Below are positions 53,869 to 62,480 of a DNA stretch of 64,000 nt, piece after piece. Source of the DNA: Verrucomicrobiia bacterium (GTDB taxonomy: Bacteria > Verrucomicrobiota > Verrucomicrobiia > Palsa-1439); assembly GCA_022072455.1 (NCBI GenBank), contig JAJVHY010000005.1, positions 62,001-126,000 on the forward strand, written 5' to 3'. The notes below the pieces were generated by a model that saw only the letters and a list, made by a program, of their open reading frames with translations, ran no database searches and had not been told where the DNA came from. The position numbers were made by a program, and so were the translations under genes. How positions within the stretch are numbered: the stretch's first letter is position 1; the number at the start of each line of letters is the position of its first letter.

Positions 53869-56800
53869 TCAGGAGCAGCCCATGGAATTACCGCAATTCA
53901 AGCACTTGTAACAGGCGCCGTTGCGAACGGTGATTGCGCCGCAGGTGTCGCAGGTCGGGGCGTCGGTCATGAAATGCGCAACCGTCTTGCTCAACGCTTG
54001 GACACCGGTCATCGGGCGGGCCGGCGCTTCGCTGGTTTGTTCCAAGTCCTGCACGGGCCGGTTGACGACCTTTTGTTCTTGTTCGGCGACTTCCTTGAGT
54101 GGCAATTCGGTCTGGCCGGCATTGGGCGAATTGGATTCGCGATAGCCGGGGATGAATTGACACGCCAGCCAGCGGAACAAGTAGTCGGTGATGGACTTGG
54201 CGATCGGAATGTCGGCGTTCTTGGTGAAGCCGGAGGGTTCGAAGCGTTGGTGGGCGAATTTTTTGACGAGTGTTTCGAGCGGGACGCCATACTGGAACGC
54301 CATGCTGACGAGGGTGCCGATGGTGTCCATCAAGCCGCCGATGGTCGAGCCTTCTTTGGCCATTGTGATGAACAACTCGCCGGGTGCGCCATCTTCGTAG
54401 AGGCCGACGGTGATATAGCCTTCGTGGCCGGCAATATCGAATTTGTGGGTAATGGCCTGCCGCGTGTCCGGCAACCGATGCCGGGTCGGGGCCGCGGCGA
54501 GGGTGCGGAGTTCCTTGATCTCGGAGTCGAGTTCGAGGATGCGGGATTTGAGTTCGTCCACTTCTTTCGTGGAGGCGGTCGAGCGTTCGCTGGTCTTGGC
54601 CGTGTTGAGCGGTTGGGACCGCTTCGAACCGTCCCGGTAAATCGCGACGGCTTTGAGGCCGAGCTTCCAGCCCTCGATGTACGTCTGCATGATGTCTTCG
54701 ACGGTCGCTTCTTGCGGCATGTTGACCGTCTTGGAGATCGCGCCGCTGAGAAACGGTTGCGCGGCGGCCATCATCTTGAGGTGCGCCATGTAATGAATGG
54801 AGCGCTTGCCCTTGGCTGGCTTGAACGCGCAGTCGAACGCCGCCAGATGTTTTTCCTGCAAATGCGGTGCGCCTTCGATGGTATCGTTTTCGTCGATGAA
54901 TTTGATGATGTCGGCCACTTGCGCTTCGGTGTAGCCGAGTTTCTTCAAGGCCATCGGGACGGTGCGGTTGACGATCTTGAGCATCCCGCCGCCGGCGAGC
55001 AGTTTGTATTTCACGAGCGCGATGTCGGGTTCGACGCCGGTCGTATCGCAGTCCATCATGAACGCGATCGTGCCGGTAGGCGCGAGCACGGTGACTTGGG
55101 AGTTGCGATAGCCGTACCGGCGACCGAGCTCGACGGCTTCATCGCCACAGCGTTGGGCGGCTTGCCGGAGATAATCGGGGCAACTCGGGTGAATGCGTTT
55201 CACGGAATCCCGGTGCATTTCCATGACTTGAAGCATCGGTTCGCGATTCTTCTCGAAACCTTCGAAGGCGCCGATTTTTTCAGCGATGCGGGCGGATTGG
55301 ACGTACGCCTGAAGATGGATGATCGCGGTCAACGCGCCGGCAATCGCGCGACCTTCGTCGCTGTCGTACGGCAAGCCGAGCGCCATGAGCAGTGAACCGA
55401 GGTTCGCGTAGCCAAGGCCGAGTGGTCGGAACAAATGGCTGTTCAACGCGATGTCGTGCGTCGGATAGCTCGCGTTATCCACCATGATTTCCTGGGCGGT
55501 GATGAAGATTTCCGCGGCGGCTTTGTAGCGTTCGACGTCGAAGCTGCCGTCGTCGCGGAGGAACTTCATCAAGTTCAGCGACGCGAGATTACAGGCACTG
55601 TTGTCGAGGAACATGTACTCGGAGCACGGGTTGCTGGAATTGATCGGGCCGGTGGTCTTACAGGTGTGCCAGCGTTGGATCGTGTCCTCATACTGCACGC
55701 CCGGATCACCACAGGTCCACGTGCCTTCGGCGATACCTTGCATCAGTTCGCGGGCCTTATAGGTCGGGCCGGGCTTCTTCGGATCGGTGACCCAATGCGT
55801 GGTCCAATCGCGGTCTTCGAGGACGGCCTTCATGAAGTCGTCGGTCACGCGGACACTGAGATTTTCGTTCTGGAACGAGACCGAACCATACGCGTCGCCA
55901 TTGAAATCGCCGGCATAACCCGCCTCGATCAGTGCCCAAGCTTTCCGTTCTTCCTTGGGTTTGGCTTCGATGAAGTCTTTGATGTCGGGGTGCCAGATTT
56001 TCAGCGTATTCATCTTGGCGGCGCGGCGCGTCTTGCCGCCGGACTTGACCACGCTGGCGATGGAGTCATAGACGCGGAGGAACGACATCGGGCCGCTGGG
56101 CCGCCCGCCACCCGAGAGTTTTTCCCGCCGGCTGCGCAAGGTCGAGAGGTCAGTGCCGGTGCCGCTGCCATACTTGAACAGCATTGCCTCCGCGCGCGCC
56201 AGTTCCATGATGTCTTCCATGGTGTCGTCGACGGATTGGATGAAGCAGGCCGAGCACTGCGGATATTCATATTGCGTGCTGGCTTGCTTGATCTGGCCGG
56301 AGACGCGGTCGAAATAGAAGTTGCCGGGACCGCTGTGTTTGCCGATGTGATACTCGTGATGCAGGCCGCAGTTGAACCAGACCGGCGAGTTGAATGAGCC
56401 GTATTGGTTCACGCACAACCAGGTCAATTCGTCGTAGAAAACTTCCGCGTCCTTGTCGCTGGCGAAGTAGCCCTGTTGCCGGCCCCAGTCGGCAATCGTG
56501 TTGGAGACGCGATGGACAAGCTGGCGAACGCTCTGCTCACGTTCACTGGTGCCGTTTTCGCCGTAGAAATATTTCGAGACCACCACTTTCGTCGCGAGGA
56601 TGGACCAATTCTTCGGCACCTCGACGTTCTCCTGTTTGAAGATGGTCTTGCCGGCGTCATCGGTGATCTCAGCCTTGCGGCGGTCCCATTCGAGTTCGTC
56701 GAACGGTTTGACACCGGCGCGGCTGAAAACCCGGGCGACAATCAGTCCGGATTTTTTAGCGCTGGGTTTGGAGCGTTTGGTCGGACTGGGCGTGGTCGGA

Positions 56801-56880
56801 ATGTCCGCTTCCACTTCTTTTCGAGATAGCTTCGCCTTATGCACGGACAAAACTCCCGTGCCTTGCTTCAAATTGATCAC
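53869..56880 (-). CDS. nrdJ: Adenosylcobalamin-dependent ribonucleoside-diphosphate reductase (class II)
   Basis: The 1,003-residue protein reduces ribonucleotides to deoxyribonucleotides using a B12-derived radical. Visible landmarks include PQCSACFIQSVDD, the radical-region NPCSEYMFLDN with the catalytic Cys, a TGT-rich loop (KYGSGTGTDLS), and a C-terminal Cys-rich tail (CDTCGAITVRNGACYKC) that can re-reduce the active site. The start is GTG at 56880, supported by AAAGGAGG seven bases upstream. The first ~45 residues are a charged extension absent in some relatives. It appears to be a single-gene transcript with its own promoter and terminator. Confidence 0.96.
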   Translation of the reverse strand: MINLKQGTGVLSVHKAKLSRKEVEADIPTTPSPTKRSKPSAKKSGLIVARVFSRAGVKPFDELEWDRRKAEITDDAGKTIFKQENVEVPKNWSILATKVVVSKYFYGENGTSEREQSVRQLVHRVSNTIADWGRQQGYFASDKDAEVFYDELTWLCVNQYGSFNSPVWFNCGLHHEYHIGKHSGPGNFYFDRVSGQIKQASTQYEYPQCSACFIQSVDDTMEDIMELARAEAMLFKYGSGTGTDLSTLRSRREKLSGGGRPSGPMSFLRVYDSIASVVKSGGKTRRAAKMNTLKIWHPDIKDFIEAKPKEERKAWALIEAGYAGDFNGDAYGSVSFQNENLSVRVTDDFMKAVLEDRDWTTHWVTDPKKPGPTYKARELMQGIAEGTWTCGDPGVQYEDTIQRWHTCKTTGPINSSNPCSEYMFLDNSACNLASLNLMKFLRDDGSFDVERYKAAAEIFITAQEIMVDNASYPTHDIALNSHLFRPLGLGYANLGSLLMALGLPYDSDEGRAIAGALTAIIHLQAYVQSARIAEKIGAFEGFEKNREPMLQVMEMHRDSVKRIHPSCPDYLRQAAQRCGDEAVELGRRYGYRNSQVTVLAPTGTIAFMMDCDTTGVEPDIALVKYKLLAGGGMLKIVNRTVPMALKKLGYTEAQVADIIKFIDENDTIEGAPHLQEKHLAAFDCAFKPAKGKRSIHYMAHLKMMAAAQPFLSGAISKTVNMPQEATVEDIMQTYIEGWKLGLKAVAIYRDGSKRSQPLNTAKTSERSTASTKEVDELKSRILELDSEIKELRTLAAAPTRHRLPDTRQAITHKFDIAGHEGYITVGLYEDGAPGELFITMAKEGSTIGGLMDTIGTLVSMAFQYGVPLETLVKKFAHQRFEPSGFTKNADIPIAKSITDYLFRWLACQFIPGYRESNSPNAGQTELPLKEVAEQEQKVVNRPVQDLEQTSEAPARPMTGVQALSKTVAHFMTDAPTCDTCGAITVRNGACYKCLNCGNSMGCS

Positions 56881-56972
56881 AACTGCCTCCTTTGAACTCC
56901 CCGCGTCGAAATCCTAGCAATTTTGGGAAAGAGGAAACGTGCCCCCAACCCCCTCTAATAGTGACGTGCGCT

Positions 56973-57001
56973 ACTCTAAGACCCCACATATGGTGTTTCA
57001 A
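56973..57001 (-). promoter_or_regulatory. Predicted nrdJ promoter
   Basis: TTGAAA, a 17-base spacer and TAGAGT lie on the minus strand, about 90 bases before the GTG start. This leaves a leader that contains the strong Shine-Dalgarno site. Confidence 0.45.
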
Positions 57002-57018
57002 GAAAAAAACTCTCCGGC

Positions 57019-58434
57019 TCAAAACTTTTTTTCGGAACCGCGTTTTTGCAGCGGTTTTGCCACAAAATCTTTTCGCGACCGGGCGCGTAGTTCGAGCACC
57101 ACTGGGCACCCGGTGTAGCCATACACCGCGCGAATTTTGTCCGTGAGAAACCGTTCGTAGTGTTGCGTCAGGCAGCTGATTTCATTGACGAACAGCATAA
57201 ACCGCGGCGGGCGCGTGGATTTTTGAAACGCATAATAAATCTTGAAGCGCTTGCCGCCCACGTAAGGCGGCGGATACGAGTCAATCGCGCGCGCCAGCAG
57301 CCGATTCAAGGCCGGTGTCTCAATTTGCTTATCCATCTCGTTATCGATGGCCCCCACTGCCTTGAACAACTCCGTGACTCCCTTGCCAGTAAGCGCCGAC
57401 GTGAACAACACCGCGGCCCAATCCAGAAAAAACAACTCCCGGCGCAGGGCTTCGATGTATTCGTCGCGGAAATCTTTCTGGCGCTTGCCGGTAGCTTTTT
57501 GGTGGCGGGTTTTCGCGTCCATCTCGGCGGCGAGATCCCATTTGTTCACCAAAATCACGCAGGCCCGTTTGGCTTCAGCGATTTGTCCGCCGATTTTCTG
57601 GTCCTGCTTCGTCACGCCAGCCACCGCATCAAGCACCAACACCGCGACGTCGCACTCCCGGATGGAGCGTTCCGCGCGCATCAGGCCGAATTGGTCGACC
57701 GAAGTGTTGATCTTGCTGCGGTGTCGCAAGCCGGCAGTGTCCACGAGCACGTAATCCTTGCCGGCCAGCGAGAACGGCACGTCCACGGAGTCGCGCGTTG
57801 TGCCGGCGATGTCGCTGACGATGGTCCGGTCACTTTTCAGCAGGGCGTTGATCAGTGACGATTTGCCGACGTTCGGGCGACCGACAATGGCGATCTTCGT
57901 GGGCCGGGCCGTCGGGGTTGGTTCGCTGGCTGGGAAGTCAGCGGTGGCCTTTTCCAGTAGACCGTCGACGCCATGGCCGTGAATCGCTGCGATGGCAAAT
58001 GTCGCCTCGAATCCCAATTCGCTAAACTCGGTGACATCTTTGGCGCGCTGGGAGTTGTCCACTTTGTTGACCGCCAGAAAGACCGGCTTGCCGCTGCGGC
58101 GCAGTTTGCGGGCGATTTCCAGATCCAACGGCGTCACGCCGGCCGTCACATCCACGACCATTACCAAAACGGTGGCCATTTCGATGGCGACTTCCGCCTG
58201 ACGTTTTGAGGCGATGGCAATGAGGTCGCCGCCTTTTTCATCGTCCATGAAGGCAATCCCGCCGGTATCAATCACGTCGAAATGTTTGTCACGCCATGCC
58301 GCGCGGGCGCTGACCCGGTCGCGGGTCACGCCGGCTTCCTCATGGACGATGGCAATGCGCTGCCCGGCAATGCAGTTGAAGAGCGCACTCTTCCCGACAT
58401 TGGGACGACCGACGATGGCAATCACAGAATTCAC
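57019..58434 (-). CDS. der: Ribosome-biogenesis GTPase Der (EngA)
   Basis: This protein of about 471 residues has two tandem GTPase domains, each with a P-loop GRPNVGKS, a DTGG or DTAG switch II and NKxD (NKVDNS, NKWDLA). A KH-like C-terminal domain follows and ends in basic residues. Der helps assemble the 50S subunit. The GTG at 58434 is used (MNSVIAIVGRPNVGKS), because longer starts would run into thiE. It is the last gene of the pfp-thiE-der operon. Confidence 0.95.
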   Translation of the reverse strand: MNSVIAIVGRPNVGKSALFNCIAGQRIAIVHEEAGVTRDRVSARAAWRDKHFDVIDTGGIAFMDDEKGGDLIAIASKRQAEVAIEMATVLVMVVDVTAGVTPLDLEIARKLRRSGKPVFLAVNKVDNSQRAKDVTEFSELGFEATFAIAAIHGHGVDGLLEKATADFPASEPTPTARPTKIAIVGRPNVGKSSLINALLKSDRTIVSDIAGTTRDSVDVPFSLAGKDYVLVDTAGLRHRSKINTSVDQFGLMRAERSIRECDVAVLVLDAVAGVTKQDQKIGGQIAEAKRACVILVNKWDLAAEMDAKTRHQKATGKRQKDFRDEYIEALRRELFFLDWAAVLFTSALTGKGVTELFKAVGAIDNEMDKQIETPALNRLLARAIDSYPPPYVGGKRFKIYYAFQKSTRPPRFMLFVNEISCLTQHYERFLTDKIRAVYGYTGCPVVLELRARSRKDFVAKPLQKRGSEKKF

Positions 58435-58486
58435 AGAGAAACTCGCGAGGCGTGATACTAGTCGGCAGGATGACTGGCCGGGAAGA

Positions 58487-59134
58487 TTATTTTTGCGAAA
58501 CTGCCGGGCCGCCGAGTTTTTCTTTGAATTTACGTGCCGCTTGGGCGACGTCGGGGGCTTGCAGGATCGCAGAAACCACGGCGACGCGGGTCGCACCAGC
58601 GGTTTTGACCAGTTCCAAATTTTTCATGTTGATGCCGCCGATGGCAAAAAACGGCACGGCCACCTTGCCGGCCACTTGTTTCACCAGCTCCAAACCGACC
58701 GGCTTGACGTTGGGTTTGGTGCCGGTCGGGAAAACCGGGCCGACGCCGATATAACTCGCACCGTCGCGCTCGGCTTGCTGGGCTTGAGCCAGTGAATGGG
58801 TGCTGATACCGACGATTCGCATGTTTGCGAGCCGGTCCCGTGGGGTGGCCGCCCAATCTTCCTGGCCCAGATGGACGCCGTCGGCACCCGACTCGTACGC
58901 GGCATCAATGTCGTCGTTGACGATGACCGGTACGCCGGCGCGAAACGCGACGCCGATGACAGCCAATGCGAGTTCAACGCGTTGGGCGTGCGGGAGTTCT
59001 TTGGCGCGGACTTGAATGATGTCTACGCCGCCGGTCACTAAAGCCCGCGTCAACTCCGCCGGTGAACGCCCCGCGAGGTAGCCGGTGTCGATGAACCCGT
59101 ACAGCCGGCACCCTGCGATGGCGGAATGCGACAT
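58487..59134 (-). CDS. thiE: Thiamine-phosphate synthase
   Basis: The 215-residue TIM barrel contains the ThiE motifs VNDDIDAAYESGADGVHLGQED, YIGVGPVFPTGTK and FFAIGGI in short, clear blocks. The enzyme joins hydroxymethylpyrimidine pyrophosphate with thiazole phosphate to make thiamine phosphate. Its start overlaps the pfp stop (TAATG), so translation is coupled. The other thiamine genes are not in the window. Confidence 0.93.
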   Translation of the reverse strand: MSHSAIAGCRLYGFIDTGYLAGRSPAELTRALVTGGVDIIQVRAKELPHAQRVELALAVIGVAFRAGVPVIVNDDIDAAYESGADGVHLGQEDWAATPRDRLANMRIVGISTHSLAQAQQAERDGASYIGVGPVFPTGTKPNVKPVGLELVKQVAGKVAVPFFAIGGINMKNLELVKTAGATRVAVVSAILQAPDVAQAARKFKEKLGGPAVSQK

Positions 59135-60351
59135 TACGCTTTGGTGACTTTGACGGCTTTGAGCCGGCCGATCTTGGGAAGTTCACCAACGATCGGTTTG
59201 GCGTAGGCGATGAAGGCCGGTGTCACATCATTGCCGGACTTGCTGATGAACTCGTCGGGCATGTGTTTCGTTTCCTTGGCGACGTTGTGCAATTCGGTAC
59301 GTTCGATCCAAGTCTGATATTTTTTGCCGGGCTTGCGTTTGATGGCGGTGCTGCCGTTGGCAAACTGGCCGCCGGTCGCAAACTTCACCGCGGTCGCACC
59401 CGCGAGCCGGGCTTCCTTGGCGTCCACAGCGGAAACGACGCCGCAGAAGGAGCGTTGGAGGTAACCAAACGTGTCGGCGCGGACACGGCTGATTTCGGCT
59501 TTTTCTTTGATCTCTTTGGCGAGTACGTCGCCGAGCGCGCCGCTGCCGGAAAGCTGGACGTTGCCGTGGCTGTCCACTTCCTTGATGAACTTGCTAGCGA
59601 TGGCTTCGCCTTTTTCGTCGGCAATGCCTTCGCTGACGGCAATCACGCAACGTTTATATTTCGCAACCACGGCTTTGACATCGGCGACGAATTTCTCCAT
59701 CGAGAACGGACGTTCCGGCAGGTAAATCAGGTGCGGGCCGTCGTCAGGATAAATGCGCGCCAGCGCCGCCGCCGCGGTGAGGAAGCCGGCATGGCGGCCC
59801 ATGATGACATTGATTTTCACGCCGGGCAACGACCGGTTGTCGAGGTTGTCGCCCATGAACGCTTGCGCGACAAACTTCGCCGCACTGCCGAAGCCGGGTG
59901 TGTGATCGTTTTCGCGGAGGTCGTTGTCAATGGTTTTACAGATGTGGAAACATTTCATCTCGTAGCCGGATTGTTGGGCGGCTTCGTTGATGATGTGGGT
60001 CGTCTCGGCGCTGTCGTTGCCGCCAATGTAGAAGAAGTACCGGATGTTATACTTTTGGAGGACTTGGAAAACCTTGGCGCAATCCTCGGGGGTCGGCTTT
60101 TTACGAACGGAGCCGAGCGCGGAGGACGGCGTGCCGGCAACGAGTTCGAGATTGGCTTTGGTTTCCTTTCCGAGGTCGCAGAGGTTTTCTTCGAGGATTC
60201 CCTTGAGGCCGTGGAGCGAGCCGTAGATCTTCTTGATCTCTTTGTGCTTCTTGGCTTCGAGCACAGCGCCGACGAGGCTTTGATTGATGACGACGGTCGG
60301 ACCGCCACTCTGGGCGATCAGCATGTTACCAACGAGATTTTTTGCGCGCAT
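59134..60351 (-). CDS. pfp: 6-phosphofructokinase, PPi-dependent type
   Basis: The 405-residue protein has PFK motifs IAQSGGPTVVINQS, IGGNDSAETT, CKTIDNDL and MGRHAGFLTA. The Lys in KTIDND replaces the Gly of ATP-dependent enzymes (GTIDND), which indicates use of pyrophosphate and a reversible step in glycolysis. A GAAGGAG lies 13-14 bases before the ATG, somewhat far. It is followed by thiE and der in the same operon. Confidence 0.92.
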   Translation of the reverse strand: MRAKNLVGNMLIAQSGGPTVVINQSLVGAVLEAKKHKEIKKIYGSLHGLKGILEENLCDLGKETKANLELVAGTPSSALGSVRKKPTPEDCAKVFQVLQKYNIRYFFYIGGNDSAETTHIINEAAQQSGYEMKCFHICKTIDNDLRENDHTPGFGSAAKFVAQAFMGDNLDNRSLPGVKINVIMGRHAGFLTAAAALARIYPDDGPHLIYLPERPFSMEKFVADVKAVVAKYKRCVIAVSEGIADEKGEAIASKFIKEVDSHGNVQLSGSGALGDVLAKEIKEKAEISRVRADTFGYLQRSFCGVVSAVDAKEARLAGATAVKFATGGQFANGSTAIKRKPGKKYQTWIERTELHNVAKETKHMPDEFISKSGNDVTPAFIAYAKPIVGELPKIGRLKAVKVTKA

Positions 60352-60454
60352 AGATGTTTTCAGTCTCCTTCAAAACGGGGCAGCCGCGAAACTGCCAAAC
60401 ACCGTCGAAAATGAAAAGCACTATCTCTGCGAGAACGATTGGAGGGCCGTGCTC

Positions 60455-60489
60455 CGTCGCGTCGTAATACGACTGAAACCTACGCGACG
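60455..60489 (-). other. Nested inverted repeats at the accC end
   Basis: CGTCGCGT and ACGCGACG flank 19 bases across the accC stop codon. Overlapping the first arm is a second palindrome, GTCGTA-A-TACGAC (60461-60473). Two alternative hairpins are possible. No T-run follows, so this may be an attenuator or stability element before pfp rather than a simple terminator. Confidence 0.4.
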
Positions 60490-61883
60490 CGAGTCGCGGG
60501 GGCTTGAGTGTCTTTGGCCTTGGCGTCCACGATGGGCTGGGTGTTGTTCATCAAATGCTCAATGAACGCAGTGGAGTACCGGCCGCGGCGGAAGTTCGGG
60601 TCCTTCATGATGATCTTGTGCAGCGGGATCGTGGTCTTGATGCCGCGGATGATGAATTCATCGAGGGCGCGCGACATGCGATCCAACGCGGTGCGCCGGT
60701 CGCGACCGTAGCAAATGAGCTTCGCAATCATCGAATCATAGTACTGCGGGATGACGTAGCCGGAGTACGCGTGTTTATCAATGCGCACGCCATGGCCACC
60801 GGGCGCGTGGAGAAATTCGATGCGGCCGGGGCAGGGCTGGAAATTGTTGAACGGGTCTTCGGCGTTGATCCGGCATTCAATGGCGTGTTTGGTGAAAGTA
60901 ATGTCACCTTGGCCGTAACCGAGCTCTTCACCGGCGGCGATGCGGATTTGTTCCTTCACGATATCAATGCCGGTAACTTCCTCGGTGACGGGATGTTCGA
61001 CCTGAACGCGCGTGTTCATCTCGATGAAGTAGAACTCGCCCTTGTCACTCAAAAGCATTTCGATGGTGCCGGCATTGACGTAGCCAACAGCTTCGGCGGC
61101 TTTGACTGCGGCTTTGCCCATCTTTTTGCGCATGTCGGCAGTCAGGGCGGGGGAAGGCGATTCTTCGACAAGCTTCTGATGCCGGCGCTGGAGACTGCAA
61201 TCGCGTTCGCCGAGGTGGAGGACGTGGCCCTTCCGGTCGGCGAGGATCTGGAATTCGATGTGCCGGGGGTTCTCGATGTATTTCTCGATGTAAACCTGGC
61301 CATTGGAAAACGCGCGTTCGGCTTCGGCTTTGGCGGTGTGAAAACCTTTGATCAGCGCCGGGTCGTTGTGCGCGACTCGCATGCCGCGTCCGCCGCCACC
61401 ACCGGCGGCTTTGACGATGACCGGGTAGCCAATCTTGCGGGCAATCTTGAGCGCTTCCGCTTCCTTCTCAACCGGGCCATCGCTGCCGGGGACGATTGGC
61501 ACGCCGGCTTTGCGCATCGTTTCGCGGGCGGCAACTTTGTCGCCCATCGCCCGGATCGCGCTGCTGGGCGGGCCGATGAACTTGATATTGCAGTTCTCGC
61601 AAACCTCGGCGAAATGGGCGTTTTCGGACAGAAATCCGTAGCCGGGATGAATCGCTTCCACGTCCGCAACTTCCGCCGCGCTGATGATCCGGTCAATTTT
61701 GAGATAACTCTCGTTGCTCGGCGGTTTGCCGATGCAGATGGCTTCATCGGCCAGTTGGACGTGGAGACAATTCGCGTCGGCCTCCGAATAGACGGCCACA
61801 CTGCGAATGCCGAGTTCTTTGCAAGCGCGAATGACGCGGACGGCGATCTCGCCACGATTGGCTATGAGAATTTTGTCGAACAA
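60480..61883 (-). CDS. accC: Acetyl-CoA carboxylase, biotin carboxylase subunit
   Basis: This 467-residue ATP-grasp enzyme starts [20 protein letters not shown]. It includes PGYGFLSEN, the Gly-rich ATP loop [24 protein letters not shown], and [14 protein letters not shown] with catalytic Glu and Arg. It carboxylates the biotin of AccB in the first step of fatty-acid synthesis. It lies eight bases after accB. The carboxyltransferase genes are elsewhere. Confidence 0.97.
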   Translation of the reverse strand: MFDKILIANRGEIAVRVIRACKELGIRSVAVYSEADANCLHVQLADEAICIGKPPSNESYLKIDRIISAAEVADVEAIHPGYGFLSENAHFAEVCENCNIKFIGPPSSAIRAMGDKVAARETMRKAGVPIVPGSDGPVEKEAEALKIARKIGYPVIVKAAGGGGGRGMRVAHNDPALIKGFHTAKAEAERAFSNGQVYIEKYIENPRHIEFQILADRKGHVLHLGERDCSLQRRHQKLVEESPSPALTADMRKKMGKAAVKAAEAVGYVNAGTIEMLLSDKGEFYFIEMNTRVQVEHPVTEEVTGIDIVKEQIRIAAGEELGYGQGDITFTKHAIECRINAEDPFNNFQPCPGRIEFLHAPGGHGVRIDKHAYSGYVIPQYYDSMIAKLICYGRDRRTALDRMSRALDEFIIRGIKTTIPLHKIIMKDPNFRRGRYSTAFIEHLMNNTQPIVDAKAKDTQAPATRVA

Positions 61884-61891
61884 GGTTGTCC

Positions 61892-62362
61892 CTACTTGAC
61901 GCGGACGGCGAAGAGTTTCTGGCCGAACTCAACCGGTTTGGCGTTTTCGACAAGACATTCAACGATCACGCCTTTGAGGTCGGCTTTGATTTCGTTCATG
62001 ACCTTCATCGCTTCGATGATGCAAACGACCGACTCGTCCTCGACGGCTTTGCCCGGCTCGGCATACGGCGGCGCGTCGGGCGCGGCCGCCCGGTAAAACG
62101 TGCCGACCATCGGGGAGGTGATGTATTTGATGTCGGTTGGCGCAGCGGCCGGAGCTGCTGGCGCGGGAGCCGGGGCGGCGGGGGTGGGAACGGGGGCGAC
62201 CGGCAAGGCAATCGGGGCCGGGGCGGCCACAGTCACCGTCGGTTGAAAACCTTCCGGTCCGCGTTTTATCCGAATCTTCAGGCCATCTTGCTCCATGGAG
62301 AACTCTGATAGGTCGTTCTCCTTCATCATGGTGATGATGGCTTTGATTTGATCCAATTCCAT
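61892..62362 (-). CDS. accB: Acetyl-CoA carboxylase, biotin carboxyl carrier protein
   Basis: The 156-residue protein has the usual N-domain ([21 protein letters not shown]), an Ala/Pro-rich linker at ~45-75 and the biotinyl domain with EAMKVMNE, where Lys120 carries biotin. It forms an operon with accC. A strong promoter with a TTGACA box lies directly upstream and overlaps an inverted repeat. Confidence 0.97.
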   Translation of the reverse strand: MELDQIKAIITMMKENDLSEFSMEQDGLKIRIKRGPEGFQPTVTVAAPAPIALPVAPVPTPAAPAPAPAAPAAAPTDIKYITSPMVGTFYRAAAPDAPPYAEPGKAVEDESVVCIIEAMKVMNEIKADLKGVIVECLVENAKPVEFGQKLFAVRVK

Positions 62363-62376
62363 GGCTTATTCCCTAT

Positions 62377-62410
62377 GTAAAAGGGGCGGCCTTTTACTGA
62401 TTGGCCGCCC
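62377..62410 (-). terminator. Inverted repeat before accB, possible terminator of the upstream gene
   Basis: GGGCGGCC-N11-GGCCGCCC is followed on the minus strand by CCTTTTAC. It could end transcription of the O-antigen-ligase-like gene. It also covers the spacer and -10 of the predicted accB promoter, so an operator role is equally possible. Confidence 0.5.
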
Positions 62411-62419
62411 GCCTGTCAA
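62391..62419 (-). promoter_or_regulatory. Predicted accBC promoter
   Basis: TTGACA, a 17-base spacer and TAAAAG lie on the minus strand, 28 bases before the accB ATG. The -35 is a perfect consensus box. Confidence 0.5.
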
Positions 62420-62480
62420 GTATCAGCGCTGAACGCCCCGACACCGCAAAACCCGGAACACCGCTGCATCTCGTTGGTGG

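Noticed and set aside
53746-55395. 549-codon plus-strand frame opposite nrdJ
   Set aside because: It lies entirely opposite the conserved 3' half of nrdJ and its terminator, and its Asp/Arg/Gly/Val-rich sequence resembles nothing known.
56950-57005. NrdR boxes upstream of nrdJ
   Set aside because: ACACCATATGTG has some resemblance to an NrdR half-site, but the second box at the expected ~31-base spacing matches poorly.
56881-57018. Cobalamin riboswitch before the B12-dependent reductase
   Set aside because: The leader is too short (about 90 bases) and no B12-box-like conserved segment was seen.
60504-62096. 530-codon plus-strand frame opposite accC and accB
   Set aside because: It shadows two strongly conserved genes and has no ribosome-binding site or domain.
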